Counted from the first letter of the stretch, positions 52,505-63,173 are shown. The stretch: DNA of 64,000 nt from Bathynomus jamesi (GCA_023014485.1 JAJOZX010003315.1:310001-374000), one strand, 5' to 3'. The notes: generated by a model from the letters alone, not told the origin. Program-made: numbers and translations.

Positions 52505-53108
52505 GTGGCATGTTGACTGTAGGCCCTATAATTAATGTAATGAGATTAATTAAAGTCTCTTGCTTGTTTGAAGGGTGACCAAAATAATTGTCAAAATTAA
52601 AGAAATTGGTAAATTTCGTGGTTTTTAGTTTAATTAACGAAACAATGATAAATGTCACAGAGTGAAATAACGTACAGTTGTTCAAATAATTGTTGAATTG
52701 ATTGTTGAATTAATTGTGGAGTGAGAAAAGTTGATGAATTGTTGAGCGAAAATGATGATGAAAAATAGAGAAATGAACAATATATAAATGGGATTTGAAT
52801 TGAATTATTGATTGGGTTTTAATTGCTAGGTTACTAAATGACTGTGGCATCTTCGTGCGTGCCAAGCAAGGACTGAGAAGAATTCGAAGGAGGCAACTTC
52901 AACTGGATGCATCGAGAGTATGGTGTGACGCCTGGTCGCCATGGAAACGTTCTCAAAAAGCTATCTTCTGGTCGAAAATAAATATAAGCCCTTTATTTGA
53001 AGCGGGAAAGAAACTTCGAGAGAACAAAAAGCGTCTTCTGTAGGCATCAGAACAGTAGATGTTTGCCTGTAAGAGTCGCTGCAGGAATGTTGACCAACGT
53101 GCCTTCAG

Positions 53109-53113
<5 letters not shown>
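52502..53113. other. No gene called
   Basis: ATTGTTGAATTGATTGTTGA-type short repeats at 52684-52725. A 62-codon frame at 52855-53043 is less AT-biased than its surroundings but shows no known domain or splice context. Confidence 0.45.

Positions 53114-53157
<44 letters not shown>
53114..53157. repeat. (GT)n-(TA)n microsatellite
   Basis: GT then about 16 TA repeats, abutting a PLE 3' end. Confidence 0.96.
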
Positions 53158-53162
<5 letters not shown>

Positions 53163-53213
53163 CTTATGAAAATAACCACGAAAGAAAAAGGAAACAGAAT
53201 GGTGCTCAAGCGC

Positions 53214-53235
53214 TTTCGTCTAATGATATCCTCAG
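53214..53235 (-). ncRNA. Hammerhead-like motif in PLE 4 tail
   Basis: Minus strand CTGAGGA, ATCATTAGAC spacer, CGAAAGCGC. It keeps the CUGANGA and GAAA boxes, but the stem II pairing is poor. Weak. Confidence 0.25.
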
Positions 53236-53469
53236 GAACACTGAAGTAAATAACAAGGTCGAGACTTATATAGGTCACAAAAAAAAATAGAAAAATAAAA
53301 ATTATAGGAGGAGCATACAAATTTATAAAGAAACGCTACCAGAGTTTTAGCACTTTGCCCCTCTTGTCTAAATCCGTTCTGAAAACGAATTCAAAACAAC
53401 AGAATCAAGCGAAAAAAGGCCCTGGCTAATGTTACAATTATTTGCAAGTTGAATAATGGCAGACTCAAG

Positions 53470-54364
53470 AATATTTCTATTAACAATGTTGCTTGAGTGA
53501 AACAAAATTGAAGCATTATTTCAATCAGTACAGTGGGATAACTCTGAAAAATAGACGAAAAGGGCACTGGACGACTGTCCGTTCTAACGGAATATTAATG
53601 CTGTTTTACACGCGTGTGCAAATCATTTCCTGTCTGTCCACTGTAAAAGGAATCACGTTGTTTACAACCAATTTTATATAATGCCTGAATTAGTGGTAGG
53701 ACTATTTTTTATTATGGCATTTTTCACAATATTGTCGTATGAAAATCCTACATTAATATTCAAATGTTTAGGTACATTAGCAATCCCTAAAAAGCCTGGG
53801 AAAAATGGAAGTACTGAAATATTCTTCGATAAAGTGCGAGGGTTATTATTCACACGATAGAAAGTTCGTTTTGCTTTGTTAAGACAAGATTCCAAAAAAG
53901 CAGGTGGGTAACCAAATCACTTCCAATACTGTTGATTTTTTTCTAATTCGGCATCCATGTATTCCGGTCTGGCAATTCTAAGAGCGCGGAGAAACAGTGA
54001 AGAAAATATGGCTTTCTTGATGGGGTGTCATGTCCGGAGTACAAGTGTACGTAGGACAAATTGTTTGTTTTTTCCGATAGATACTAAACTTAAAACCTGG
54101 GCTTTCCCTATGTACACGCACGTCCAAAAACGGGATTGAGTTGTTTTGTTCCACTTCTAAAGTAAACTTAATGGAGGGGACTTGATTATTTAACTGAAGG
54201 AGGAAGTCATCCAGGTCACGCTTCATGGGCCAGATACACAAAATATCGTCGACGTACCGCAACCATGGGATGCCAACCCCCAGGATTCTCGGAATGTAAG
54301 TGATTTCGAAAAACTCCATATAAATATTGGAGAGGAGGGGCGACAGGGGATTACCCATGGCCAT
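53470..54364 (-). pseudogene. PLE 4 RT palm to GIY-YIG region, broken
   Basis: Minus strand from 54364: MAMGNPLSPLLSNIYMEFFE (RT motif with G.PLSP), LGVGIPWLRYVDDILCIWP with the catalytic YVDD, QVPSIKFTLEVEQNNSIPFL and DVRVHRES. The linker follows in another frame: CLNKAKRTFYRVNNN. The endonuclease zone (CNKVIPFTVDRQEM-like) is heavily degraded. 5' truncated inside the RT; at least three frame changes. Confidence 0.82.
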
Positions 54365-54372
54365 CTCAAAAA

Positions 54373-55269
54373 CCTATTGATAATAATAATTATATACATT
54401 TCACATGCAAAAGTAAGTATTTTTTTATATTTTTTAAATTAATAACTCATTTGTCAGTAATTTACTATATTATTTTATTCATTACTTTTTTTAATAAAGT
54501 ACAATAAAGTATTTTGCGCTACTAATCGAACGCTGTAATGGCTCATTTATACTCAAGTCCTTAAAATTCCATTTTCAAATAGGCAACTTTAAGAAATAAG
54601 TTTAAGTCGTCATTTTTATTATTTTCCGTCATAGTATGGAGCGAAATTGCCATTTTGTCACCAGAAAAAATGTGCGAAACTTTCGTTTTTATTGTGTGAA
54701 AGTTAAGCTCTTTAGCCCAAACTCAATTTAAACTCGCTTCCTTTGTTAATTAACCCATTCAACCGTAATGAAAATGGCTATTTTATAAGCGAGTTTGTTC
54801 GTGAATTATAATCTTAGAATTAAAATGATTAAAAAAGTAATTGGTAAGTAGAGTCATATGGCTATCCAAGGGACAGCAGGGAGGCGGAGCGAACGACTTA
54901 TCTCCGCCCACCAGGATGCCAATGGCGCTAGTACCAAAACCCAATCCGAAGAAAATGTACTGAAAGCAAAGATTTTCCTACATCACCCCCCCCCCTCCTG
55001 AACTTTCCCATCACCACCCCCTCCTGAACTTTCCCGTCATCCCCCTCCCTGGATTCTACTCAAACTCCAGTGAGGCACTCTCAGCAATGGGAGTACCATG
55101 TGATACTCCATAGCTATACATAGAGTTCTGTAAAAACTGCAGGAATCAGGAGAAAATCGGGAAACACATCCAGAATAGTAACGTTTTGAACAGAAAAGTG
55201 GAAAAACTATAAGAAATATGGAGTGCGCACAGAGACCCGATAATAATAATAATAATAATAATGATTCAG
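54373..55269. other. No gene; C-rich repeats
   Basis: Two copies of CCCCTCCTGAACTTTCCC(A/G)TCA near 54985-55040 and (AAT)n at 55241-55262, which is the tail of the next SINE. No coding sequence recognised. Confidence 0.5.
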
Positions 55270-55432
55270 AATGGACAGAAACTGGCACAGCGCTCAGGCC
55301 AAATAATGCGGCCGATTGCGCTAGTTCCTGGATTATTATTACCACTACCACCGGGATTCGAACCCCCGACCTCAGTGTCTTCAATTTGCTTATAGGGAAA
55401 CGGTGTTACACACTCAATTATGGACGCTGGAC
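55270..55432 (-). mobile_element. SINE family C, copy 2, with (ATT)n tail
   Basis: Minus strand: head with GTCCATAATTGAGTGTGTAA, then box B GGGGGTTCGAATCCC, then GCGCAATCGGCCGCATTATT, TTGGCCTGAGCGCTGTGCCA and the tail (ATT)n at 55262-55241. Confidence 0.8.
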
Positions 55433-55892
55433 CGGATAAAGTGTGGAAGAACCCATAAAAATCAGACGAAGAATAGAGCAGTACTTCCAACGAGGCATCA
55501 TATTGAACGCAAAAAGTATTTCGGTTAGAGGTGAACCAGCAGCAACCTTAAGGAGAAGGAAAAAAAAGAGCGAAAAAATGACACTCGTAGTCTTAATCCT
55601 GAAGAAACAATCGTCAAATCGTCATGAAAGTCACGAATATCGTAGCTCCCTGACGATTCGGTGAACCGAGCGAGAACAAAGCCACAGGGACCATCGGAAT
55701 AGTCATCTCGAAGGAGTATCTGAAGAGGAAATTCATCGGTTCATGTGCCAATGTCAAACCAAGAGCTTCATTTCGTTCAATGAATATTTACCCAAGTTCA
55801 AAGGCAACCCCTTTCAAACGATTTCAACTTCAAACGGAGTACTCCAAATGAACTATAGAAGCGGTTTATATTGAAATATTTGTGTGTGTGTG
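55433..55892. other. No gene seen
   Basis: The 73-codon frame at 55443-55664 has no recognisable domain. Confidence 0.45.
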
Positions 55893-56112
55893 TTCTTGGC
55901 TACATTACGAAACTGCGACAATCGTTGGGAAGCACATCGCGACGCGAACGTGCGTTTAACGACATTAGCAGTGTCGCCATAAATTAATATTTAATTTTTT
56001 ATTTACAGTCATTAAGTATCATTAAAAGAGGGATATAATGAAGATTAGGTTAGGTTAACTAGGTTATTTATGTTAGGTTAAATGTCGCGGTTTCGTAAGG
56101 TATCCAAACATT
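55893..56112. mobile_element. MITE family with GCGACA-bearing ends, copy 2
   Basis: Left TTGGCTACATTACGAAACTG then CGACA; right, reversed, TTGGATACCTTACGAAACCG then CGACA. Core CGACGCGAACGTGCG...TTAGCA and a GATTAGGTTAGGTTAACTAG segment. Related to 50232-50474. Confidence 0.78.
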
Positions 56113-56427
56113 TGTGTGCGTGTTTGGTTTGTAAAAGTATGTACTTTTTAGATTGAGGAATATACATTCGTGCGCAAAAGTCTTGTCCTTTTCATCAACT
56201 GTACGCAAATTAGACTATCAAAGAAATACCAACACAAAATAGAATTTTTCATTTCAGTATAATTATAAAATTATAAAATAATTATACAACAAAATTAATT
56301 TAACGTAAAATAATTTAAATTAATTAAAATAATTAAATATTTTATGGGCATTTGCAATTATTGTTCTTAACATTGAAAAGGAAACAAAACATTTTTAATG
56401 CAAGCAACAGAGACGGGAGTATCCACC

Positions 56428-56603
56428 GTCTATGGCTGAGTGGGTAACCACTTGCCTATAAGCGAAGTGAAAACACTGAGATCCGAGGTTTGAATCCCAA
56501 TGGTGTTGTCTCATAAAAATCCAGCGGTTAGTGCAATGGCATTAGTCTGGCCTGAGAGCCGTGCCAGTCTCTGGCCCTCCTGGCTTATTATTATTATTAT
56601 TTT
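56428..56603 (+). mobile_element. SINE family C, copy 3, with (ATT)n tail
   Basis: Box A CTATGGCTGAGTGGGTAAC, box B GAGGTTTGAATCCC, body TAGTGCAATGGCATTAGTCT, GGCCTGAGAGCCGTGCCAGT, then (TTA)n. The best example of a tRNA-derived head in this family. Confidence 0.82.
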
Positions 56604-56999
56604 AAATCTAACTGTACCTAACCTAATTTAATTTAACCCACATGGCCATTTGTCTATTAAATGTCACGTCGAGAGAATAACATTATCGCGTTCTTTAGCA
56701 TTCCCTCCCCCCCCAAAAAAAAAATCCCCCGCAAGTTCCTCTTTAAAACCAATAATTATCTAAATTGATATTACGTTCGTCGGGATAAGACAATCAATAC
56801 CATTGCTTACTTTGAACATAAAACGATCATTGCTTTCATTATTTGAATTAATCAAGTGATGACTGAAAACTCTTTTGATAAAGTAAATATTGCCATATTA
56901 TGTTCATTATATTTAATTTAAATTAGAACATACATTTGTTTACTGAATTATTGCTATTTTTTTTTATTTCGTTTGGCCCTTAAAATTTATGGCTTCAAG
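56604..56999. other. No gene seen
   Basis: C/A run near 56708-56728; otherwise AT-rich. Confidence 0.5.
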
Positions 57000-57315
57000 G
57001 ACGTTACTTAGCTCCCGTACAAACGGTCCAAACGCGTTTTATATGATAAGAGGGGACCTACGGCTTAACGTGAGATCTAAACCACGGGTCGCTAAATTAT
57101 CTGAATACGGAAGAGGGAGGTCACTCACCCAACTATATCATAGAAGTTAGAACCAATAATGTAACCGTGCTAATAGTAGGATCATTAGACACGGAAAAAC
57201 TACGGTTTAACTCGGAATTCGAACTACGGGTCACTGGTCACTACATTATCTGGAAGCAGAGTACCAACCAACTACGACTAAGACCCAGATCCAACATCCA
57301 CCATAAGGTTGGAAG
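57000..57315 (-). mobile_element. Two 5S-derived SINE fragments
   Basis: 57000-57150 and 57170-57315 both carry the body motif GGGGACCTACGGCTTAACGT / CGGTTTAACTCGGAATTCGA and a degraded head on the minus strand (TTGGATCTGGGTCTTAGTCG; GTTGGGTGAGTGACC). Tandem or overlapping insertions in the same orientation. Confidence 0.55.
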
Positions 57316-57417
57316 ATTTACAAAATGTGTAATCAGAAATGGAAATAAATTTTTGATTAAGTCACTTTTTTTTTTTTTTTATAAACTTGTTTTCAAAATT
57401 ATTTTGATCCAATGAAA

Positions 57418-57965
57418 TTGAGGTACAGTTTTGGAAAAAAGTTCGCCGACAGACATAAATGTTTAAAAAGCATAACCAATTACAAATTGGTAATACTCGT
57501 ATATGAGGCGTCAAGAGTTGGAGTGACGAAGCCGCCATATGTTCGAAAATCCGTTTTCTTTATCACCATTTTCTTCCTGCCTTTGTCTATGCGGTGGTGC
57601 CAACTATACTTCGTCAATGCCTCTCAAATTAAATAAGTGACGAAGTAGGAGTAAGTGTGTATTATTCACTGCATAGACCAGGGGTCACCAACCTTTTTTT
57701 GTTCACCGCCCACTTTTACGATTTTTTGAAAAAAAAAAAAGCTTATCGCCCACCTTAGATCAAAAAGAATAAATCAACATAATCGATAAAATAAATAATG
57801 AAATAAATGTTTAATTACCTTTAATGTGAGCCCACTAGTGGGCGCTACCGCCCAGGTTGGTGACCCTGGCATAGACAAAGGCCAGAAAAAATGGTAATAC
57901 AGAAAACGGATTTTCGAACATATGGCGACTTCGTCACTCCTACTTCGTTAGCCTTATATACGCAC
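57418..57965. mobile_element. Foldback element interrupted by a hAT MITE
   Basis: GAGTGACGAAG(C/T)CGCCATAT and TTCGAAAATCCGTTTTCT at 57507-57593 recur inverted at 57880-57965. The centre is split by the hAT at 57679-57868. A smaller foldback unit (GTTTTGGAAAAAAGTTCGCC) abuts the left arm at 57418-57500. Confidence 0.78.
57679..57868. mobile_element. Buster-type hAT MITE with 8-bp TSD
   Basis: Ends CAGGGGTCACCAACCT and, reversed, CAGGGTCACCAACCT, flanked by identical GCATAGAC (57671-57678 and 57869-57876) with central TA. 190 bp, non-coding. Confidence 0.93.
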
Positions 57966-58014
57966 GTATTTTTTTATATTTTATTCTTCTTTGGTGACAA
58001 AAAATGTTTATTCC

Positions 58015-58115
58015 CGTCGCGGTCGCTGCAGTGTGTGGGGGCTCCCATTCTGTCAATGTAAAATCACACGTGACTCGAGTCGTGAGTCGCGAGACGATCC
58101 TGCGTGCGGCCGGCC
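58015..58115. mobile_element. PIF/Harbinger-like MITE, right half
   Basis: GTCGCGGTCGCTGCAGTGTG, GGCTCCCATTCTGTCAATGT and the right tip GGCCGGCCGCACGCAGGATC (reversed), followed by TAA. Confidence 0.78.
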
Positions 58116-58135
58116 TAAGTGTGTGCTTGAGGGGT

Positions 58136-58312
58136 TAATTAACCTCCTTCGCAATATCTATATAAGGTCATATAACGGCGGAGACTTACGGCTTTACGCG
58201 GGATCTGAACCGCTGGTCGCTACATCATCTACATCCATCCAATTACGAGCCAGACCCAATGTCACTTAATTTCGCTGATGGACGGGAAGCGGTTTTGCGA
58301 CCACGAATGTAT
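58136..58312 (-). mobile_element. 5S-derived SINE, copy 5
   Basis: Minus strand: GTCGCAAAACCGCTTCCCGT, CCATCAGCGAAATTAAGTGA, CATTGGGTCTGGCTCGTAAT, TGGATGGATGTAGATGATGT. The 5S-like head is clear (GAAATTAAG; GGATGGATG). The body GATCCCGCGTAAAGCCGTAA follows. Confidence 0.75.
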
Positions 58313-58379
58313 AAAAGATAGACCCGCTATCGTGTCTAAACCGTGAGATTTCAGACCAATGTTTTGGACTTCACCCTAA

Positions 58380-58563
58380 ACTTTATACTTATTATTATAT
58401 TATTATTATATTATTATGATTTATGATAATAAGAGGGGCGACAAGCTTGACCTTCGTGAAATGAGGAATCATCGCACGGAACATTTGAAGGTTGAAAGGC
58501 ATAATAATATTATTATAAATTTTAAATTTATTATTATTATTATTATCTAGACTATTATTATTA

Positions 58564-58597
<34 letters not shown>

Positions 58598-58615
58598 TCA
58601 TTTGTAAATTCTAGT
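58380..58615. repeat. (ATT)n-rich region
   Basis: Three blocks of ATT/TATTA repeats separated by a segment with ACAAGCTTGACCTTCGTGAA, which matches family B SINE body. Confidence 0.75.
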
Positions 58616-58865
58616 TTAATAAGTGTTTACTATAAAAAATAGTAAAATGGGTTTTCAAACTAGAGTAAAACCGCTCTATAACGAAATATATAAGCCAAAT
58701 GGCTGTCGTTGTAGAGAGATTGTTCGTTATAAAGAGGTTTCCTTTTGTCAAGATTGTAGTGTATATTTTAATAGCCTATTTACATAGACCCACATCAGTT
58801 AGTTATACGTACTTTATATATTACTGTATATACAGTATATTAAATGCATTACTTAAAAGTATTTT

Positions 58866-59579
58866 CAGTACATAAACCCTCGTCCAGCGCGTGTTTGTCC
58901 AGCGCGAATTTGCTTATACACGGAAAAATAAATGCGAACAATTATTTGCCGCGTGCTCTAGTGTTTTCTCCTACACTCTCCAACACTCCCGCATCTCCCT
59001 CCCTCTCGCGTCACCCTTCGCATCACCCTTCGTCTCAGTCCCGCTACCGCGTTAAGTTCAGTGACGTTGTGTTGGATTGTTTTTGTCATATTTTGCCGTT
59101 GTTTTTCTATTACCATTAGACAGCAGTATGGCACCAAAACGTAAAGCATCTGCGAGTGATAGTAAAGAGAAGAAAAGTCGTAAGGTTATGACATTAGCCG
59201 AAAAAATAAAGATTCTACATAAGTTGCGTGGTGGTATGAGCATAACATCACTTGGCCGCGAGTATCACGTGAATGAGTCTACCATACGCACCATTTGAAA
59301 GAGTGAAGAAAAGATGTGTGCTATTTTCATTTAATATATTTTTATTTATCATACGTAAATATCATTACGTTTATGATTTTATTATGTTCTTATTTCATAT
59401 ACAATATAGATCGGGAAATTCATTTATGTGTGAATGAAAAATCTATTTATCTAAGTATTAAATGGGAGACGTTCACGTATCTCCATTTATTCCATAAGGT
59501 ATTAAGTTTGTCCAACGCGGATTTACCTAACACGCCGTTCTCGAGGAACCTAACCCCCGCGTTGGACGAGGGTTTACTG
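58866..59579 (+). mobile_element. Inner Tigger-like element
   Basis: Ends CAGTACATAAACCCTCGTCC and, reversed, CAGTAAACCCTCGTCCAACG, with (A/G)CGCG inside each. It keeps the first exon-like part of a pogo transposase. Confidence 0.78.
59128..59298 (+). pseudogene. Tigger/pogo transposase N-terminus (CENP-B-type HTH)
   Basis: 57 codons beginning MAPKRKASASDSKEKKSRKV, a Lys/Arg-rich start likely acting as nuclear signal. Then come TLAEKIKILHKLRGGMSITS and LGREYHVNESTIRTI, the CENP-B N-terminal helix-turn-helix used by Tigger/pogo transposases to bind their termini. It stops at TIRTI, where relatives continue K(K)NE and a second CENP-B domain, then DDE. An upstream in-frame extension to 59077 exists but MAPKRK is the family start. 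DNA-binding fragment only. Confidence 0.82.
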
Positions 59580-59838
59580 TATTTAAAAATTAGGGAGAAA
59601 TATTCTAGCCAATTACGTTTCAGCTTTTAGGCATTAGCCACTCAGCATGCCGCTTACTTTCTTGATCAGGAAATGGCGGTAGAGACGAACGCGTGCAGCT
59701 TAGGCTAAATTAGCGAAAACACCTTCTCATAACGAAACGTGTTTTCGATAAAGAGAGGTTTTTCGAAATACCCAAGGTGTTCTGTAAAGAGAGGTTTCGT
59801 TATAGTGGAGTGTCGTTATTGAGAGGTTTTATTGTACT

Positions 59839-60236
59839 GTATGAAACTAAAGTATGTGGCAATTCTTTGCCGCAGAGACCCTATATAGAGAGTCTGGAAT
59901 TCGTGGTATTTGGCAACTGTCGACCAAAATTACATTGACTTTTAATATTTTTTACATATGTAGATAGATATAGTTGAACTATTTTTCCCAACGTCGATGT
60001 ATTAATATATATGCACAATACATTCAAAAGCAATTAGAATGTCATTTTGCATGAAAATATTTTTAAAAATTCCTGTTTCAACGAATTTTTCTCACGAAAA
60101 CAATTATTTTTCTCGGCTCCGGCAACTTTCAGAACGTGGGCGAAAATATTTTGCCGAACGAACAGTTATTTCAATAAAGCGACGTCCAGTTAGTTTCATA
60201 TAGGTGTGTGGTTACGACAATGGCCACTACCTAAGC
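59839..60236. other. No gene seen
   Basis: AT-rich, without recognisable elements. Confidence 0.5.
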
Positions 60237-60452
60237 AACTGGTTCCCAACCGGTAGGCTATGGCGAATTTCTTGGATGGGCCACGGAGGTTGGTCATAGA
60301 CTGCCTTTTAAAAATCAAATTAAAATTTAGAATTAGTATAATTTTAGTAATTTTATAAAATTATTGGTATATAACTAGGTTTACAGTATTTTTCCATTAG
60401 TTATTCGATCAGTTCTAGTGGGCCATCATCTCAAAAAGGTTGGGAACCACTG
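60237..60452. mobile_element. Buster-type hAT MITE
   Basis: AACTGGTTCCCAACC at left and, reversed, CAGTGGTTCCCAACC at right. Probable duplication ACCTAAGC / ATCTGAGC (six of eight, TA or TG centre). 216 bp, non-coding. Confidence 0.75.
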
Positions 60453-60526
60453 ATCTGAGCATACCAATAAGCGTACCCTTTAATGAGTCTAGGGAAAGTA
60501 TGGTTTATTGCCTTGCAAACACGGAT

Positions 60527-60994
60527 ACAAATCTTGGTGCTCCTTAAGTATGCGCTCTACCTGACTTTTTTGACTTAAGTATGCGATCTACCCATGATAA
60601 TAACCGTATCACAGCGCATTAAAGGATTAACAGGTAGGTAAATGGTTATTGAAAAGGTACAGGTGGTTAGGTTAGGTTAGGTTAGGTTAGGTCAGGTCTG
60701 GAGATTAATGAGAAAAAACTCGCAAGATTTGTTCTCCGATTTTTTAAATGACATTCGTTCTGTATATCGCTAGTTTCATTTTCTCTTAAATTGATAAGCT
60801 GAAATTATGCATCAATTATGGATTTAATTATTGTAATATGTAATTTCATAATTTCAAAAACATAAATATAATAATAATAAAAAAAAAAATCACGACTAAA
60901 AATGTAGAATGTTTTCCCGTAAAATTTTGCTGCGTAGATCACGGTTTTTGAGGTAGAGCGCATACTTAAGGAGTACCCAAATCTTAATTTTGAC
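60527..60994. repeat. Foldback element, arms GCTCCTTAAGTATGCGCTCT
   Basis: The arm at 60527-60562 recurs inverted at 60950-60994 (AGAGCGCATACTTAAGGAGT). A second partial arm (CTTAAGTATGCGATCTACC) lies next to the first. About 390 bp of unrelated centre includes a TTAGG tract. Confidence 0.72.
60664..60692 (+). repeat. Short (TTAGG)n tract
   Basis: Five perfect TTAGG units, the arthropod telomere pentamer, inside the centre of the foldback at 60527-60994. Confidence 0.9.
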
Positions 60995-61092
60995 CTTGGA
61001 CTAAAGTTTAATTTACTTACGAGAAAAATAGTTAATACAGAAGATTCTAGACAACGGTACACAGTTTATATATTCCAAAAGCAACAAAGGAA

Positions 61093-61095
<3 letters not shown>

Positions 61096-61131
<36 letters not shown>
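61096..61131. repeat. (CT)n microsatellite
   Basis: About 18 CT repeats, marking the 5' truncation point of the following LINE. Confidence 0.96.
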
Positions 61132-61135
<4 letters not shown>

Positions 61136-62262
61136 ATAAAGATATAGCTAATACGTTAAACGAGTTCTTCGTTACAGTCTTCACGGAGGAAGACTCAATT
61201 GAAGTGCCAAGTCCTCGGATTACCTATGACGGTGGCCATCCGATGGAGACCATAAGTTTTACGAGAGATGAGTTACAGCAATTAATTAACAAGATGAATA
61301 AATACAAATTACCTGGTCCCGACTTATTTCTTCCAGGGGTATTAAAAGAGGTTAGCCACAATGTTGTTGACGACTTCGTAACCATATTCAAACGATCAAT
61401 CGAGTTAGGAAAAGTTCCAACCGACTGGAAGTTAGCAAATGTAACACCAATCTTTAAAAAGGATGATAGGGAAAATCCTTGTAATTACCGCCTGATCAGT
61501 TTAACATCAATTGTCGGCAAACTGTTGGAATCCATCATTACAGAACGTATTGTGTATCACCTTGAATCTAACTATCTAATTTTTTATTCTCAACATGGAT
61601 TTACGCGACATAGATCCTGTCTAACAAAAATGTTGAGTTTTTCCATAATATGCATACACTATAGTGACTATACGATGCAAGTAGGACAATAGATATAGTG
61701 TATCTCGACTTTCAAAAAGCCTTTGAAAAAGTCCCTCACGCGAGATTGATGGCTAAAATCAGAGGACTAGGAATCACCGGGCTCGTTTCCAACTGGATTG
61801 AGGATTGGTTAAAAGATAGAAAACAGAGAGTGGTAATAAATGGAGTGGCTTCGGAGTGGGCGTCTGTCACCAGTGGTGTCCCACAGGATTCCGTTCTGGA
61901 TCCTTTACTTTTTATCATCTATATCAGGGGTTCCGAAATTGGTGTTCCGCGGAACACTTGTATACCGTGAGAAGTGTTCCGCGGAACACAATTTGGGAAC
62001 CCCTGATCTATATTAACGATATAGACGTCGGGCTTCTAAGTACAATCTCCAAATTTGCAGACGATACGAAATTAGGAAGTAGTGTAGGTACTGAGGAGGG
62101 TGTAAGAACGCTTCAAAATGATCTTGACAGGTTTGGCGAATGGTCCGCTACTTGGCAGGTGCCATTCAACTTGGACAAATGTAAGGTAATGCACATGGGT
62201 TATAAAAACCCGAAGACCGATTACTCTCTCTTGGGAAGGAACTTGACTGAGAAAAAAGTTCT
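61132..62262 (+). pseudogene. CR1-like LINE reverse transcriptase, 5' part
   Basis: Reading starts in frame right after (CT)n: GDKDIANTLNEFFVTVFTEE, then TRDELQQLINKMNKYKLPGP, WKLANVTPIFKKDDRENPCN (fingers), SLTSIVGKLLESIITERIV, LDFQKAFEKVPHARLMAKI, SGVPQDSVLDPLLFIIYI, then ISKFADDTKLGSSVGTEE with the catalytic FADD, and FNLDKCKVMHMGYKNPKT. A frameshift lies near 61660, and the 81-bp hAT at 61925-62005 interrupts the region between LLFIIYI and NDIDVGL. G to D changes (QDSVLD for QGSVLG) mark decay. The frame ends at GRNLTEKK, where the remainder of the gene is found inverted (62262-62945). Confidence 0.87.
61925..62005. mobile_element. 81-bp Buster-type hAT MITE inside the LINE
   Basis: Ends CAGGGGTTCCGAAATT and, reversed, CAGGGGTTCCCAAATT. 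Identical 8-bp duplications ATCTATAT lie at 61917-61924 and 62006-62013 with central TA. The interior is two copies of GTGTTCCGCGGAACAC. Removing the insert and one duplication would restore the LINE reading across IYIND. Confidence 0.95.
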
Positions 62263-62945
62263 CTAATTAGCATGCCCACAGAGACACCGTGCAAGCGAAC
62301 TCCTGCAGAGTTACGCTATGTTTTAGTCTTAAACCATGAGAGTATTCAGTACTTTGTCTAGCCTATTTTTAAACACATTTACACTTTGGCTCGAAGCAAC
62401 CTCTGAGGGAAGTTGGTTCCAGATATTAACTATTTTATAGGAAATGAAATTCCCACAGACAGAGGTCCTAAATGTCTTTAGTTTCAGTTTAAACCCATTA
62501 TTTCTTGCCGGATTGGCATTAAGTGAGAATAGTTTCTGTAATCTACCCTGTCTATTCCATTGAGCATCTTGAAGACTTGAATAAGCTGACCGCGCAACCT
62601 CCTCGTCTCTAAGGTAAACAGATTTAGACGCTCCAATCTCCGTTGGTAGCTTTGCATTCTCATTGAAGGGATCAATTTTGTAGCCCTTGCTTGTACTCTT
62701 TCTAACCTTTCTATGTCCTTCCTGAGGGATGGAGACCAAAACTGCGCACAGTATTCCAGTTGAGGTCTGACTAGTGAATTATAGAGACATTACAGTCTCC
62801 TTGTTCCGAAACTGGAACTGTCTTTTAATATAACCTAATATTTTTAAGGCCCTCTTTTCGACTTCAGCACAGTGCTTCGACGGTTTCAGATCATTGCTGA
62901 TATAGACTCCTAAGTCTTTCTCTAGATCAGTCTATATTCTCCACT
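62262..62945 (-). pseudogene. CR1-like LINE, 3' part, inverted in place
   Basis: Minus strand from 62945: KDLGVYISNDLKPSKHCAEV, EKRALKILGYIKRQFQFRNK, then CAQFWSPSLRKDIERLERVQ, MQSYQRRLERLNLFTLETRR, LRGQLIQVFKMLNGIDRVDY and, in another frame, ISYKIVNIWNQLPSEVASSQ and SVNVFKNRLDKVLN, the standard end of CR1/L2 proteins. The first residues follow directly on the last ones of the plus part (LTE + KDLGV), so the segment has been flipped, not duplicated. Frameshifts are present at about 62520 and 62790. Confidence 0.85.
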
Positions 62946-63173
62946 TTTCTGTAAAATTTCCTTGGCTACTTTTCCAAGGTCAATGTATTTTCTTCAACCT
63001 TTTTCCGTACCTGCCTCTGACAAGGAGGGAGCAGAGGGTGGGGAGGGAGCCTTATACTTTTCTATCCCGTTTTCTACTACTGCAAGAATAGTTGAAAGAA
63101 AAATAAACTTGTTTAATAACAGGAACCTCCCAGAGTGGACCAGAAGGTCTTTCAGGCTTCCTCTTGTCCTTGT

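Larger units (their letters stand above)
53160..54372 (-). mobile_element. Penelope-like element 4, 5'-truncated
   Basis: The 3' end abuts (TA)n at 53158. It has a pseudo-LTR-like end with CCTGAGGATATCATTAGACG and AAAGCGCTTGAGCACC on the minus strand, then the coding remnant up to the RT palm. No inverted partner copy is seen. A third PLE family. Confidence 0.82.
58662..59838. mobile_element. Outer pogo/Tigger-like element
   Basis: AGAGTAAAACCGCTCTATAA at left and, reversed, CAGTACAATAAAACCTCTCA at right, with GTTATAAAGAGGTTTCC-type repeats inside both ends. The style is that of Tigger/pogo MITE termini. It encloses the element 58866-59579. Confidence 0.65.

Noticed and set aside
52855..53043. 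Small Arg/Lys-rich protein gene
   Set aside because: No domain, no splice or promoter context, length within chance expectation.
54645..54760. Conserved-looking AT-rich frames near the right flank of PLE 4
   Set aside because: No motif on either strand; looks like random AT-rich DNA.
60664..60692. A true telomere
   Set aside because: Only five units and it lies inside a foldback element; an interstitial tract.
61132..62945. Twin-priming inversion of the LINE
   Set aside because: Twin priming inverts the 5' part ahead of a sense 3' part; here the order is sense 5' part then inverted 3' part.
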